From Actinomadura sp. KC216 (GTDB taxonomy: Bacteria > Actinomycetota > Actinomycetes > Streptosporangiales > Streptosporangiaceae), in contig NZ_SMJX01000016.1 in the NCBI RefSeq assembly GCF_004348535.1, positions 1 through 54,608 of the forward strand: a stretch of DNA of 54,608 nt, given 5' to 3'. The notes below the pieces were generated by a model. That model had not been told where the DNA came from. It saw only the letters and a program-made list of their open reading frames with translations, and did not search any database. Positions 21,781 through 30,432 of this stretch are shown here, in pieces. A program made the position numbers and the translations under genes. How positions within the stretch are numbered: the first letter of the stretch is position 1; the number at the start of each line of letters is the position of its first letter.

Positions 21781-22428
21781 TCAGTCGTCGAGGCGGGGGC
21801 TGTGGGCGCCGTAGGGGAGGTCGAGGTCCATGCCGGGCTCGCGCAGGTCGAGGAGGTTCTGGCGCTCCAGCAGCAGGACGCCGGCCTCGGCGGGCCAGAG
21901 CGCCGCCCACAGCCAGTCGCCCATCGCCTCGCCGACGTAGACGGCGCGGTCGGGCCGCGTGCCGACCGACCACATCGGCACCGTGTGGCCGCAGGTGGCC
22001 GCCGGGCCGCTGATGTCGATCTTCACGTGCGGGGGGCTGCCGTCGAAGACCTCGCCGGGGTCGGCGCCGTCCAGGCCCGCGTAGTGGGCGCCGAGGCCGA
22101 CGCCGGGCTCCTCGGCGATCAGCACCAGGTCGGCGGGGCCGCTGACCAGCCCCGGCCCGGACGCGGCGACGGCCGTCGCCCGCGCGCCCGTGCGGTCGTC
22201 CCCGACCGTGGCGAAGCCCGTGACGAGCCAGCCCAGCGGAAGGGGCCAGGGCGTCCAGACGGGGACCTTCGCGTCGAGCAGGACGGCGGTCAGCGCGTCC
22301 GGGCCGGGTCGCTTGGACGGCTGCCTCGGCAGGACGGCGCCGTGCACCCCGCAGATCCAGTCGCTCGACCAGAGTCCCGGCGGGTGCACGGGACCCGCGC
22401 ACCGCGGGCAGGTGGGCTCCGCCCTCAT
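21781..22428 (-). CDS. DUF6758-type protein with N-terminal zinc ribbon
   Basis: Seen: 215 residues from ATG 22428. It opens with a zinc-ribbon pattern (CPRCAGPV...WICGVHG, that is C-x2-C...C-x2-H), followed by a conserved actinobacterial body (KVPVWTPWPLPLGWLVTGFA, ATAVAASGPG, PHVKIDISGPAATCGHTVPM, VYVGEAMGDWLWAALWP). Known: this family usually sits next to a PHP gene in actinobacteria and has no assigned function. First gene of the run DUF6758-PHP-MBL-RecB. Divergent from the Nudix gene with 84 bases between. Confidence 0.83.
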   Translation of the reverse strand: MRAEPTCPRCAGPVHPPGLWSSDWICGVHGAVLPRQPSKRPGPDALTAVLLDAKVPVWTPWPLPLGWLVTGFATVGDDRTGARATAVAASGPGLVSGPADLVLIAEEPGVGLGAHYAGLDGADPGEVFDGSPPHVKIDISGPAATCGHTVPMWSVGTRPDRAVYVGEAMGDWLWAALWPAEAGVLLLERQNLLDLREPGMDLDLPYGAHSPRLDD

Positions 22429-22512
22429 GATTACCCACCCTGCGCGGCGACATCCCGGTTCGTCAAGTTCGGCCGGGTCGGCGGCCAGGCAAGGGGCGGC
22501 AATATGGAGGGC

Positions 22513-22902
22513 ATGCGCGTGCGTTGCGTCGGCGGGATCGTCCGGGACGAGGACGGGCGGCTGCTCATGGTGCGGCGGGGCCGGCCGCCGGGCGAGGGCC
22601 TGTGGTCCATCCCGGGCGGGCGCGTCGAGCCCGGCGAGGACGATCCGGCGGCGGTCGCGCGGGAGCTGAAGGAGGAGACCGGGCTGGACGTCGTCGCAGG
22701 CGGGGAGATCGGGTCGGTGGAGCGGCCGGGGCCGGGCGGGGTCGTCTACGAGATCCACGACTACGCGGCGGACGTCGCCGGAGGGACGCTCCAGGCCGGG
22801 GACGACGCGTCCGAGGTGCGGTGGATCTCGCCGGAGGAACTGCGGGGCCTTCCCGTCACGGACGGGCTGCTGGACGCGCTCGTCCTGTGGGGGCTGCTAT
22901 GA
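22513..22902 (+). CDS. Nudix hydrolase
   Basis: Seen: 129 residues from ATG 22513. The ribosome site GGAGGG at 22506-22511 fits GTG 22519 better in spacing, so the true start may be two codons later. The Nudix box is perfect: G-x5-E-x7-R-E-x2-E-E-x-G (GGRVEPGEDDPAAVARELKEETGL). The rest (VRRGRPPGEGLWSIPGG, EVRWISPEEL) is typical of MutT-like small hydrolases of nucleoside diphosphate derivatives. Specificity unknown. Its end overlaps the convergent CPBP gene by six bases. Confidence 0.92.
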   Translation: MRVRCVGGIVRDEDGRLLMVRRGRPPGEGLWSIPGGRVEPGEDDPAAVARELKEETGLDVVAGGEIGSVERPGPGGVVYEIHDYAADVAGGTLQAGDDASEVRWISPEELRGLPVTDGLLDALVLWGLL

Positions 22903-24168
22903 GACCGAGGTCGGCTGGGGCGTGCCGGTGACGGGGGCGTCGTCCTCGTCCTCCGGGCCGGTCGTGACGGTCTGGATCCGCATCCGCCGGGCGAGCCAGA
23001 CGACGCCCGCCGCGTACAGCGCCATCGGGACGACGTCGGCCACGACGACCTGCCACGGCACGCTGCCCTGCTCGATGTCCAGCTCGCCGACCGCCGCCGA
23101 GAACAGGAACGCCATCAGGTTGTTGAACACGTGCAGCGCGATGCTCGCCTCCAGGCCGCCCGTCCGCACCGCCAGCCACGCCGCGATCGCGCCGAAGGCG
23201 AAGATGTCGAGGATGCCCCAGCTCGTGTAGCCGTGCCCGGACGTGAACAGCGCCGAACCGACGACGATGGCGGGCCAGGGCGTGCGGAACACGACGCTCA
23301 GCGCGCGCCCGACGCGCCGCTTGGCGTTCTCCAGCGTGCAGGCGCCCACGGCCTGCAGCATCCAGCCGCGGAAAACGTACTCCTCCGCCGCCGCCTGGAA
23401 CGGCACCAGGAGGATGATGGCGATCGCCGGGATGATGAAGGCGTCCCAGCCGACCCATTGCTCGTCGCCGCCCGACTGCTCCTCCAGGGAGACGCCCGCC
23501 AGGATCGACGTCCCGTAGGACACGACGCAGAACAGGATCGCGAGGCCCGAGCACGCCAGCATCCAGCGCCAGCGGAGCCGTCCGGCGACCGACGACAGCG
23601 TGCCGGGGCGCCGCCGCTGGATCCCCCACGCCGCCAACAGCGCCACCGGCAGGAACACCGCGAGCGCCGCCAGGTTGAACGCGAGGTCGGCGGTCTCGTC
23701 CCCGAAGATCGGCCCGCTCTCCGAACCGGACGAGTCGGGCAGCTCCCCGGTCGCCACCACCCGGATGATCATTCCGATGATCATGAGCCCGAAGGCCAGG
23801 CCCATCCCGGCCGCCACGATCGCCAGCGTCCCCACCAGCGGGCGCCACCACCGGTGCGCCTCGGTACGCGCCAGCCGGTGGAACGGGGCACCCTTCGGCG
23901 CGTCCACCGTCCAGGCCCGCTTCACGGGCGGCGCACCATACGGGCCGTAGGCGCCGTAGGCGCCGTACGCGTGCTCGTAGGGACCGGGCCCATATGGCGC
24001 CTGCGGATATTGGGGCGGGCCGTACTCCTTGCTCAATCCGACCGGCTGCGGCTGCGGCGGTTGCGCCTGCTGCGGATGCCGTTCCGGCGGGTGCGGTTCC
24101 GGTGGACGGCCGTTGGGAAGGTCGGGGTCGAGCGGGGCCCAGCCCTCGGCGTCCCCTCGTTCTGACAC
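22897..24168 (-). CDS. CPBP-family intramembrane metalloprotease
   Basis: Seen: 423 residues from ATG 24168. A long Pro/Gln/Tyr-rich cytoplasmic N-terminus (residues 1-100, with repeated YGAYGPYGAP) precedes about eight membrane helices. Abi/CAAX motifs are complete: E262-E263-x3-R267 (AEEYVFRGWML), F308-x3-H312 (FTSGHG) and H346-x2-N349 (HVFNN). Known: CPBP proteases (Rce1-like) act in processing or immunity-type roles in bacteria; substrates in actinomycetes are mostly unknown. Stands alone. Confidence 0.92.
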   Translation of the reverse strand: MSERGDAEGWAPLDPDLPNGRPPEPHPPERHPQQAQPPQPQPVGLSKEYGPPQYPQAPYGPGPYEHAYGAYGAYGPYGAPPVKRAWTVDAPKGAPFHRLARTEAHRWWRPLVGTLAIVAAGMGLAFGLMIIGMIIRVVATGELPDSSGSESGPIFGDETADLAFNLAALAVFLPVALLAAWGIQRRRPGTLSSVAGRLRWRWMLACSGLAILFCVVSYGTSILAGVSLEEQSGGDEQWVGWDAFIIPAIAIILLVPFQAAAEEYVFRGWMLQAVGACTLENAKRRVGRALSVVFRTPWPAIVVGSALFTSGHGYTSWGILDIFAFGAIAAWLAVRTGGLEASIALHVFNNLMAFLFSAAVGELDIEQGSVPWQVVVADVVPMALYAAGVVWLARRMRIQTVTTGPEDEDDAPVTGTPQPTSVS

Positions 24169-24219
24169 GTGCGACCCTCCCGTAATGCCTCGCCTACGTG
24201 GGACGAATCGTACGGGGTG

Positions 24220-25197
24220 TCAGTTCCCCGGTGACGCATCTCCAAGCGTCGCGTCGTCCCCGCCCGGCGTCACCTGATGACACGTGCGGGCCATTCCGGC
24301 GGCGCGGCCCTTCGCGGCGACGACGAGCGCCATCTTCCGGGACGCCTCGTCGATCATCTCGTCGCCGAGCCGGGCGGCGCCGCGGCCCTCGACGGTCACG
24401 GAGTGGTCGTAGGCGTCGAGGATCCGCTCGGCGCGGTCGTAGTCCTCCTGGGACGGGGAGAACACCGCGTTCCCCGCCTCGATCTGTGTCGGGTGCAGCA
24501 CCCATTTGCCGTCGTAGCCGAGCGCGGCGGCGCGCTGCGCGACCCGCGTGAACGCGTCCACGTCCTTGATGTTAAAGTACGGGCCGTCGATGGCCTGGAG
24601 GCCGTGGGCGCGGGCGGCGATCAGGATCCGCATCAGGATGTGGTGGTAGGCGTCGCCCTCGGGGTAGCCGGGCGGCTGCTCGCCGACGACGAGCGTCTTC
24701 ATGTTGAGGGACGCCATCAGGTCGCCCGGCCCGAGCACGAGCGACTCCAGCCGGGGCGAGGACGCGGCGATCGCGTCGGCGTTGACCATGCCGCGGGCGT
24801 CCTCGATCTGGGCCTCGATGCCGATGCGGCCCGGGGGCAGGCCCATCGCCAGCTCGATCTGGGTGAGGAGCCGGTCGAGCCACTGGACGTGCCCGGCGTC
24901 CTGCGCCTTGGGCAGCATGATCGCGTCGAGGTTGGCTCCGGCGCCCTCCACGACCTCGATCACGTCCCGGTACGCCCAGTGGGTGTCGAGGTCGTTGATC
25001 CGCACGACGCGCGTCTTGCCCGTCCAGTCGCCCTCGTTGAGGGCGGTGACGACGAGGGCGCGGGCGTCATCTTTGGCGGACGGGGCGACGGCGTCCTCCA
25101 GGTCGAGGAGGACCTGATCGGCCGGGAGGCCCTGTGCCTTCTCGATGAAACGGGGGTTGCTGCCAGGGACGGAAAGGGTCGTTCGTCGGGCGCGCAT
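24220..25197 (-). CDS. HpcH/HpaI-family CoA-ester lyase (CitE/malyl-CoA lyase-like)
   Basis: Seen: 325 residues from ATG 25197. Signature segments: RRTTLSVPGSNPRFIEKA, DQVLLDLEDAVAPSAKDDAR (Mg-site region), RVVRINDLDTHWAYRD, AIMLPKAQ, IGIEAQIEDARGMVNADAIA, LVLGPGDLMASLNM, and KWVLHPTQIEAGNAVFSPS. Known: this TIM-barrel family includes citrate lyase beta, malyl-CoA/citramalyl-CoA lyases and malyl-CoA thioesterases; the long form with LHPTQ is common in actinomycetes. Inference: cleavage or thioester hydrolysis of a C4-C6 acyl-CoA, perhaps in ethylmalonyl-CoA metabolism; no pathway neighbours are present to confirm. Divergent from the 25237 gene. Confidence 0.9.
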   Translation of the reverse strand: MRARRTTLSVPGSNPRFIEKAQGLPADQVLLDLEDAVAPSAKDDARALVVTALNEGDWTGKTRVVRINDLDTHWAYRDVIEVVEGAGANLDAIMLPKAQDAGHVQWLDRLLTQIELAMGLPPGRIGIEAQIEDARGMVNADAIAASSPRLESLVLGPGDLMASLNMKTLVVGEQPPGYPEGDAYHHILMRILIAARAHGLQAIDGPYFNIKDVDAFTRVAQRAAALGYDGKWVLHPTQIEAGNAVFSPSQEDYDRAERILDAYDHSVTVEGRGAARLGDEMIDEASRKMALVVAAKGRAAGMARTCHQVTPGGDDATLGDASPGN

Positions 25198-25236
25198 GGC
25201 CCGGATGCTATCCGGGCGATGTGAGACCCTCGGAGC

Positions 25237-25752
25237 ATGGGTGAGCTGAACGCGGCGCTGGTGGAGGAGGCGGCCAAGAAGTCGGGGCTGCTGTGGCTGG
25301 ATCTGCCCGGCCTCCCGCAGCCGAGGGCCGCCTGGCATCTGTGGCACGAGGGCTCGGCGTACGTGCTGACCGGCGGGGAGGGCGAGCAGCCGCTGCCCGG
25401 CCTGCCGGAGGCCGGGCAGGCCGGGGAGCGGGTCACCGTGATCCTGCGCAGCAAGGACAAGGGCGGGCGGCTGGTGTCCTTCGCCGCCGACGCCGAAGTG
25501 GTCGAGCCGGGGTCGGAGCTGTGGGACACCGTCGCGCCGCTGCTGGCCAAGGACCGGCTGAACGCCGCGTCCCACGAGGGCCAGGCGGAGCGGTGGGCGG
25601 CCGAGTCGTGGATCGTCCGGCTCACCCCGGCCGAGGAGGTCACGGAGGCGGCGGAGGAGTACGCGACCGTCCGGCCCGTCCCGACGCCCGCGACGACGGC
25701 GGGCGCGCCGCCGCGGCTGTTCGGCGGCAAGCGCCGCCACGTCGACCGCTGA
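25237..25752 (+). CDS. Conserved actinobacterial protein, possibly split-barrel (PNPOx-like) fold
   Basis: Seen: 171 residues from ATG 25237. Beta-rich sequence (GLLWLDLPGLPQPRAAWHLWHEGSAYVLTGG, RVTVILRSKDKGGRLVSF, ESWIVRLTP) arranged like the flavin-reductase/pyridoxamine-phosphate-oxidase split barrels that open with an SGLLWL strand and contain a HLWHEG turn. I do not see clear FMN-binding residues. Function unknown. It runs convergent to the ECF41 gene with 12 bases between stops and is divergent from the CoA-ester lyase. Confidence 0.75.
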   Translation: MGELNAALVEEAAKKSGLLWLDLPGLPQPRAAWHLWHEGSAYVLTGGEGEQPLPGLPEAGQAGERVTVILRSKDKGGRLVSFAADAEVVEPGSELWDTVAPLLAKDRLNAASHEGQAERWAAESWIVRLTPAEEVTEAAEEYATVRPVPTPATTAGAPPRLFGGKRRHVDR

Positions 25753-25764
25753 ACCCCCGGGGGC

Positions 25765-26670
25765 TCACATCGGCAGGTGGCGGCCCGCCGCGATCGAGGC
25801 CAGCTTGTCGGGGTTGGCGACCAGGTGCACGGCCCGGATGCGGTCGTTCTCGTCCAGCTCCACGCTGACCGTGCCGATCGGCCGCCCGCCCGGGCCCTCC
25901 ACGATGAGGGCGGGCTCGCCGTTGAGGTGCACGCCCCTGATCTGCATGTCCTCGGGCTGGACGCCCGCGTAGGGCCGGCCGGTGATGGCGCCGAGCCAGC
26001 GGGCCACCTTCTGGTCGCCGTGGATGACGCGCAGGGGCGCCTTGACCTTGCCGCCGCCGTCCGTCCAGAGCGTCACGTCCGGGGCGAGGACCTCCATGAG
26101 CCGGTTGATGTCGCCGCCCAGCACCGCCTCCAGGAACCGCTCGGTCGCGGCGCGCCGCTCCGAGCCGGCGGTCTCGAACCGGGGGCGCCGCGCCTCCACG
26201 TGCTTGCGGGCGCGGGTGCCGAGCTGCCGCACCGACACCTCGGAGCGGTCCAGCGCCTCCGCGATCTCGGCGTACGGGTAGCCGAAGACCTCCTTGAGGA
26301 CGAACACCGCCCGCTCCAGAGGGCTCAGCGTCTCCAGGACGACGAGCATCGCCATCGACACCGACTCCGCCAGCTCCGCGCCCTCGGCGGCGACGTCCGG
26401 CGAGGTCAGCATCGGCTCGGGCAGCCACGGCCCGACGTAGGTCTCGCGCTGCGCGCGCGCCGACCGGAGCCGGTCGAGCGCGACGTTGGTGGTGATCCGG
26501 ACGAGGTAGGCCTTCGGGTCGGCGACGGCCGACCGGTCCGCCGCGGACCAGCGCAGCCAGGCGTCCTGGACGGCGTCCTCCGCGTCGGCGGCCGTGCCCA
26601 GCATCCGGTACGCGACCGCGAACAGCAGGCTGCGGTGTTCCTCGAACGGCTCGGTCATGACGTCGCTCAC
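25765..26670 (-). CDS. ECF41 sigma factor with SnoaL-like C-terminal domain (SigJ type)
   Basis: Seen: 301 residues from GTG 26670 with AGAGG 9 nt upstream. Sigma region 2 (FEEHRSLLFAVAYRMLGTAADAED...AWLRW) and region 4 (LSPLERAVFVLKEVFGYPYAEIAE, SEVSVRQLGTRARKHV) are followed by a SnoaL-like domain from about residue 178. All three ECF41 signatures are present: WLPEP, DGGGK and NPDKL. Known: the extension both activates and restrains the sigma factor, replacing an anti-sigma protein, and targets are usually COE-type genes (carboxymuconolactone decarboxylase, oxidoreductase, epimerase). No such gene is adjacent here and its upstream region lacks the GGTCACC-N16-CGTC element found at 11734. 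Confidence 0.93.
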   Translation of the reverse strand: MSDVMTEPFEEHRSLLFAVAYRMLGTAADAEDAVQDAWLRWSAADRSAVADPKAYLVRITTNVALDRLRSARAQRETYVGPWLPEPMLTSPDVAAEGAELAESVSMAMLVVLETLSPLERAVFVLKEVFGYPYAEIAEALDRSEVSVRQLGTRARKHVEARRPRFETAGSERRAATERFLEAVLGGDINRLMEVLAPDVTLWTDGGGKVKAPLRVIHGDQKVARWLGAITGRPYAGVQPEDMQIRGVHLNGEPALIVEGPGGRPIGTVSVELDENDRIRAVHLVANPDKLASIAAGRHLPM

Positions 26671-26757
26671 GATCCACAGCCTCTCATGGGGGTCCCGCGC
26701 CCCGTATCACCCCCCTTGTCCCGGATCAGCCGGTCGATCATGGGTAGTGTCCGGACC

Positions 26758-28065
26758 ATGAGCGGAGCTCCGACACGGGTGTTCATCGCCCGGCTCGCGG
26801 GCGTCGCGGTGTTCGACCCGGCCGGTGACCAGGTCGGACGCGTCCGCGACGTGGTGGCAGCGCTGCGCCTGGCGCCGCGGCCGCCGCGGGTGCTGGGGCT
26901 GGTGGTGGAGGTCGCCTCACGCCGCACCGTGTTCCTGCCGATCACGCGGGTGACGGTGTTCGAGGCGGACGCGGTGATCTTCGACGGGCGGCTGAACGTC
27001 CGCCGGTTCCAGAAGCGCGAGTCGGAGACGCTCGTCATCGGGCAGATGCTCGACCGGACGGTCCGGTTCCGCGACACCGGCGAATCAGTCTCCGTGGTCG
27101 ACGTCGCGATGGAGCCGACCCGGACCCGCGACTGGCTCATCGGGAAGGTCGCCGTCCGCCGCAGGACGGGGCGTGGACTCCGCAAACGCGGGGAGAGCCT
27201 CGTCGTGAACTGGGACGACGTGGAGGGGTTCTCCGCCGTCGAGCACGGGCAGGGCGCCGCCGGGCTGATCGCCGCGTTCGAGCGGATGAAGCCCGCCGAC
27301 CTCGCCAACATCATGCACGAGCTGCCGGAGAAGCGGCGCGCGGAGGTCGCGGTCGCGCTCGACGACGAGCGGCTCGCCGACATCCTGGAGGAGCTGCCGG
27401 AGGACGACCAGATCGAGATCCTCGGCAAGCTCGGCGTGGACCGGGCCGCCGACGTCCTGGAGGCGATGGGCCCCGACGACGCGGCCGACCTGCTCGGCGA
27501 CCTGCCCACCGAGCAGCGCGAGCAGCTGCTGACGCTGATGGAGCCGCACGAGGCGGCGCCGGTGCGGCGGCTGCTGACCTACCCGGACCAGTCGGCGGGC
27601 GGGCTGATGACGACCGCGCCGGTGGTCGTCGCGCCGGACGCGACCGTCGCGGAGGCGCTCGCGCTGATCCGCCGCCCCGACCTGAACCCGGCCCTCGCCG
27701 CGCAGGTGTACGTGTGCCGCCCGCCGACCGCGACGCCGACCGGCAGGTTCCTCGGCACCGTGCACTTCCAGAAACTGCTGCGCGAGCCGCCGCCGACGCT
27801 GGTCAGCGGCATCGTGGACGCCGAACTCGACACGCTGCGGCCGACGATGTCGCTGGAGGCCGTCGCGATGTTCCTGGCCACCTACAACCTCGTCGCGGGC
27901 GCCGTCGTGGACGAGAACGGCCACCTGCTGGGGTCGGTGACCATCGACGACGTCCTCGACCACCTGCTGCCCGAGGACTGGCGCGAGACCGTGATGGACG
28001 CGAGCGCGGACGAGGCCGCGGACCGGGATCCCGAGGAAGAGGCGCTCCGGGGGGACACGCAATGA
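26758..28065 (+). CDS. PRC-barrel / MgtE_N / CBS-pair protein
   Basis: Seen: 435 residues from ATG 26758. A PRC-barrel-like beta region (VFDPAGDQVGRVRDVVAAL, residues about 15-80 and again near 115-160) leads to MgtE_N superhelix repeats (FERMKPADLANIMHELPEKRRAEVAVALD..., 173-270) and a CBS pair (about 280-415). The membrane domain of MgtE is absent, so it is not itself the Mg2+ channel. Known: this three-part protein is conserved in actinobacteria near mrp and sigE (M. tuberculosis Rv1232c by memory) and always next to a DUF1003 gene. Coupled to that gene by ATGA. Inference: cytosolic Mg2+/nucleotide sensor. Confidence 0.9.
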   Translation: MSGAPTRVFIARLAGVAVFDPAGDQVGRVRDVVAALRLAPRPPRVLGLVVEVASRRTVFLPITRVTVFEADAVIFDGRLNVRRFQKRESETLVIGQMLDRTVRFRDTGESVSVVDVAMEPTRTRDWLIGKVAVRRRTGRGLRKRGESLVVNWDDVEGFSAVEHGQGAAGLIAAFERMKPADLANIMHELPEKRRAEVAVALDDERLADILEELPEDDQIEILGKLGVDRAADVLEAMGPDDAADLLGDLPTEQREQLLTLMEPHEAAPVRRLLTYPDQSAGGLMTTAPVVVAPDATVAEALALIRRPDLNPALAAQVYVCRPPTATPTGRFLGTVHFQKLLREPPPTLVSGIVDAELDTLRPTMSLEAVAMFLATYNLVAGAVVDENGHLLGSVTIDDVLDHLLPEDWRETVMDASADEAADRDPEEEALRGDTQ

Positions 28066-28556
28066 CGACACGCCAGATGCCCGCTCGCCTGGACCAGCCG
28101 AGGGAGATCCGCCGGACGCTGGTGCCGCGCGTCCACTACGATCCCGAGTCCTTCGGGCGCCTGTCGGAGCGGATCGCGAGGTTCCTCGGGACGGCGCGCT
28201 TCCTCGTCTACATGACGGCGTTCGTCGCCGTGTGGATCGGATGGAACATGCTGGCGCCGCCGTTCCTGAAGTTCGACCCGTACCCGTTCATCTTCCTGAC
28301 GCTGATGCTGTCGCTGCAGGCGTCGTACGCGGCGCCGCTGATCCTGCTTGCGCAGAACCGGCAGGACGACCGCGACCGCGTCCAGTACGAGCAGGACCGT
28401 TCCAGGAACGATCGGAGCATCGCCGACACCGAGTACCTCACCCGGGAGATCGCCGGGCTGCGGGTCGCGCTGAGCGAGGTCGCCACCCGCGACTTCGTCC
28501 GCTCCGAGCTCCAGCAGATCATGAAGGAGCTGGACGCCAAGGACGGCCGCCGCTGA
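28062..28556 (+). CDS. DUF1003 membrane protein
   Basis: Seen: 164 residues from ATG 28062, overlapping the TGA of the MgtE_N/CBS gene. Two membrane helices (FLVYMTAFVAVWIGWNML, residues about 47-64; YPFIFLTLMLSLQASYAAPLILLAQ, 73-97) are followed by the family NRQDDRDR motif and a charged helical C-terminus. Known: DUF1003 proteins have unknown function and often accompany MgtE-like proteins. Inference: membrane partner of the CBS protein, plausibly in Mg2+ homeostasis. Its stop lies 3 bases from the convergent MarR gene's stop. Confidence 0.92.
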   Translation: MTTRQMPARLDQPREIRRTLVPRVHYDPESFGRLSERIARFLGTARFLVYMTAFVAVWIGWNMLAPPFLKFDPYPFIFLTLMLSLQASYAAPLILLAQNRQDDRDRVQYEQDRSRNDRSIADTEYLTREIAGLRVALSEVATRDFVRSELQQIMKELDAKDGRR

Positions 28557-28559
28557 GGG

Positions 28560-29015
28560 CTAGGCGGGGATCCTCTCGTCGGCGAGCTTGTCGAGGATGG
28601 CGCCGAGGGTGCGCAGGTCGGGCTCGTCCAGCCTGCTGAGCACGTAGTCGCGGACGCCCTGCCGGTAGGTCGGGGTCGCCTCCGCCAGCCGCGCCCGCCC
28701 CGCCGCGGTCAGCACGGCAAACAGGCCGCGCGCGTCGCTCGCGCACGTCTGCCGCACGACGAGCCCCTCCCGCTGCAACCGGTCGACGAGCCTGGTCAGG
28801 CCGCTGCGCGACAGCAGGACTCGGTCGGCGAGATCGTTCATCCGAAGCCGTCCGCCCGGGGCCTCACCGAGGTGCATGAGCACCTCGTAGGAGCCGAGCG
28901 CGAGGTCGTGGCGGTCCAGCAGATCGGCCTGGAGGCGGCGGGAGATGCGCGCCTGGGCGCGGAGCATGGCCCGCCAGACGGTCAGCTCGGTGGCCGAGAG
29001 GGCGCCGTTGGTCAC
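28560..29015 (-). CDS. MarR-family transcriptional regulator
   Basis: Seen: 151 residues from GTG 29015. A winged HTH is clear (LGSYEVLMHLGEAPGGRLRM, then NDLADRVLLSRSGLTRLVDR with the recognition helix, wing EGLVVRQTCASDARGLFAVLT). N- and C-terminal dimer helices are present. Known: MarR proteins are ligand- or oxidant-responsive repressors; a cysteine in the wing (QTCASD) could be redox-active but is a common substitution. Divergent from mrp with 87 bases between, so it may control itself and/or its neighbour. The effector is unknown. Confidence 0.92.
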   Translation of the reverse strand: MTNGALSATELTVWRAMLRAQARISRRLQADLLDRHDLALGSYEVLMHLGEAPGGRLRMNDLADRVLLSRSGLTRLVDRLQREGLVVRQTCASDARGLFAVLTAAGRARLAEATPTYRQGVRDYVLSRLDEPDLRTLGAILDKLADERIPA

Positions 29016-29102
29016 GGACCCGATCGTACGGCGGCGCCCCGCACTGTGGGGTGGGACACCCTGATTAGGAGAGAGCGGCGTTCGGTTCATACGATGGGGG
29101 GC

Positions 29103-30239
29103 ATGGCCTCCCAGCTGACGACCGAGCAGGTGACCGCGGCGCTCTCCACGGTGATCGATCCGGAGATCCGCAAGCCGATCACCGAACTCGACATGGTCAA
29201 GAGCGTCGACATCGCCGGCGGCACCGTCCGTGTCGGCGTGTACCTGACCGTCGCGGGGTGTCCGATGAAGGACACCATCACCAGGAACGTCCGCGAGGCC
29301 GTGTCGAAACTCGACGGTGTCACCGCCGTCGAGGTCGAGCTCGACGTGATGAGCGAGGAGCAGCGCAAGGACCTCCAGACCAAGCTGCGCGGCGGCGAGC
29401 CCGCCAAGGAGATCCCGTTCGCCAGGCCGAACTCGCTGACCAAGGTGTACGCGGTCGCGAGCGGCAAGGGCGGCGTCGGCAAGTCGTCGGTGACGGTGAA
29501 CCTGGCCGCCGCGCTCGCCGCGCAGGGCCGCAAGGTCGGCGTCGTCGACGCCGACATCTACGGCCACTCGGTGCCGCGGATGCTGGGCGTGGACGGCTCC
29601 CCCACCAAGGTCCAGGACATGATCATGCCGCCGTCCGCGCACGGCGTGAAGGTGATCTCCGTCGGGATGTTCACCGCCGGGAACCAGCCGGTCGTGTGGC
29701 GCGGGCCGATGCTGCACCGCGCGCTCCAGCAGTTCCTCGCCGACGTCTACTGGGGCGACCTCGACTTCCTCCTCATGGACCTGCCGCCCGGCACCGGCGA
29801 CATCGCGATCTCCGTCGCGCAGCTGCTGCCGTCCGCGGAGATCCTCGTGGTCACCACCCCGCAGCAGGCGGCCGCCGAGGTCGCCGAGCGGGCCGGGGCG
29901 ATCTCCGCGCAGACCCACCAGCAGGTCGTCGGTGTGATCGAGAACATGTCGTACCTGGCGTGCGCGCACTGCGGCGAGCGGCAGCACATCTTCGGCGAGG
30001 GCGGCGGCCAGACGGTCGCGGACGCCCTGACCAAGACGCTCGGCACCCGCGTCCCGCTGCTCGGCCAGGTCCAGATCGACCCGCGCCTGCGCGAGGGCGG
30101 CGACAACGGCGTCCCGCTGGTCCTGTCCGACCCGGACGCGGGCGCCGCCAAGGAACTCCGCACCATCGCCGACACCCTCGCAGGCCGCAGCCGCGGCTTG
30201 GCCGGAATGTCCCTAGGAATCGCCCCCAAGCGCAGTTGA
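29103..30239 (+). CDS. mrp: Mrp/NBP35-family iron-sulfur cluster carrier ATPase
   Basis: Seen: 378 residues from ATG 29103; ATG 29094 is possible three codons upstream. An N-terminal MIP18/DUF59 domain (about 8-85, with AGCPMKDTI containing the conserved Cys53) is followed by the ParA/MinD-type P-loop GKGGVGKSS at 121-129, the VDADIYGHSVPRMLG switch, DLPPGTGDIA, and the CxxC at C287-C290 (YLACAHCGER) that bridges the Fe-S cluster between subunits. Known: Mrp/ApbC transfers Fe-S clusters to apoproteins; mrp close to tatB/htrA/sigE is conserved in actinobacteria. A hairpin follows immediately. Confidence 0.96.
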   Translation: MASQLTTEQVTAALSTVIDPEIRKPITELDMVKSVDIAGGTVRVGVYLTVAGCPMKDTITRNVREAVSKLDGVTAVEVELDVMSEEQRKDLQTKLRGGEPAKEIPFARPNSLTKVYAVASGKGGVGKSSVTVNLAAALAAQGRKVGVVDADIYGHSVPRMLGVDGSPTKVQDMIMPPSAHGVKVISVGMFTAGNQPVVWRGPMLHRALQQFLADVYWGDLDFLLMDLPPGTGDIAISVAQLLPSAEILVVTTPQQAAAEVAERAGAISAQTHQQVVGVIENMSYLACAHCGERQHIFGEGGGQTVADALTKTLGTRVPLLGQVQIDPRLREGGDNGVPLVLSDPDAGAAKELRTIADTLAGRSRGLAGMSLGIAPKRS

Positions 30240-30242
30240 CTC

Positions 30243-30262
30243 CCAGGGGGGCGACCCCCTGG
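30243..30262 (+). terminator. GC-rich hairpin directly after mrp
   Basis: CCAGGGGG-GCGA-CCCCCTGG begins 4 bases after the mrp stop. No U-tract follows. A very similar G-run/CGA/C-run hairpin lies inside the ABC permease gene at 51849, so this may also be a repeated mobile hairpin. The remaining 170 bases up to tatB show no gene. Confidence 0.65.
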
Positions 30263-30432
30263 AACCCCCGTCACGAGCCGGTCGATCCTCACGCCACGGT
30301 GCGGGTTTGCCGTGACCGTGCGGGTCGCCGACGTGTCGCTGCGGTCGCCCGGCTCGTCGGGTCGTGCGACCTCCGGCGCTGGGCGCCTCCGGCCGCACAA
30401 CCCGTGACCCCGGCTGAGGTTCGGTCCAGGAG

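Noticed and set aside
26758..28065. MgtE magnesium transporter
   Set aside because: MgtE_N and CBS domains are present but the membrane channel domain is missing, so it is not the transporter.
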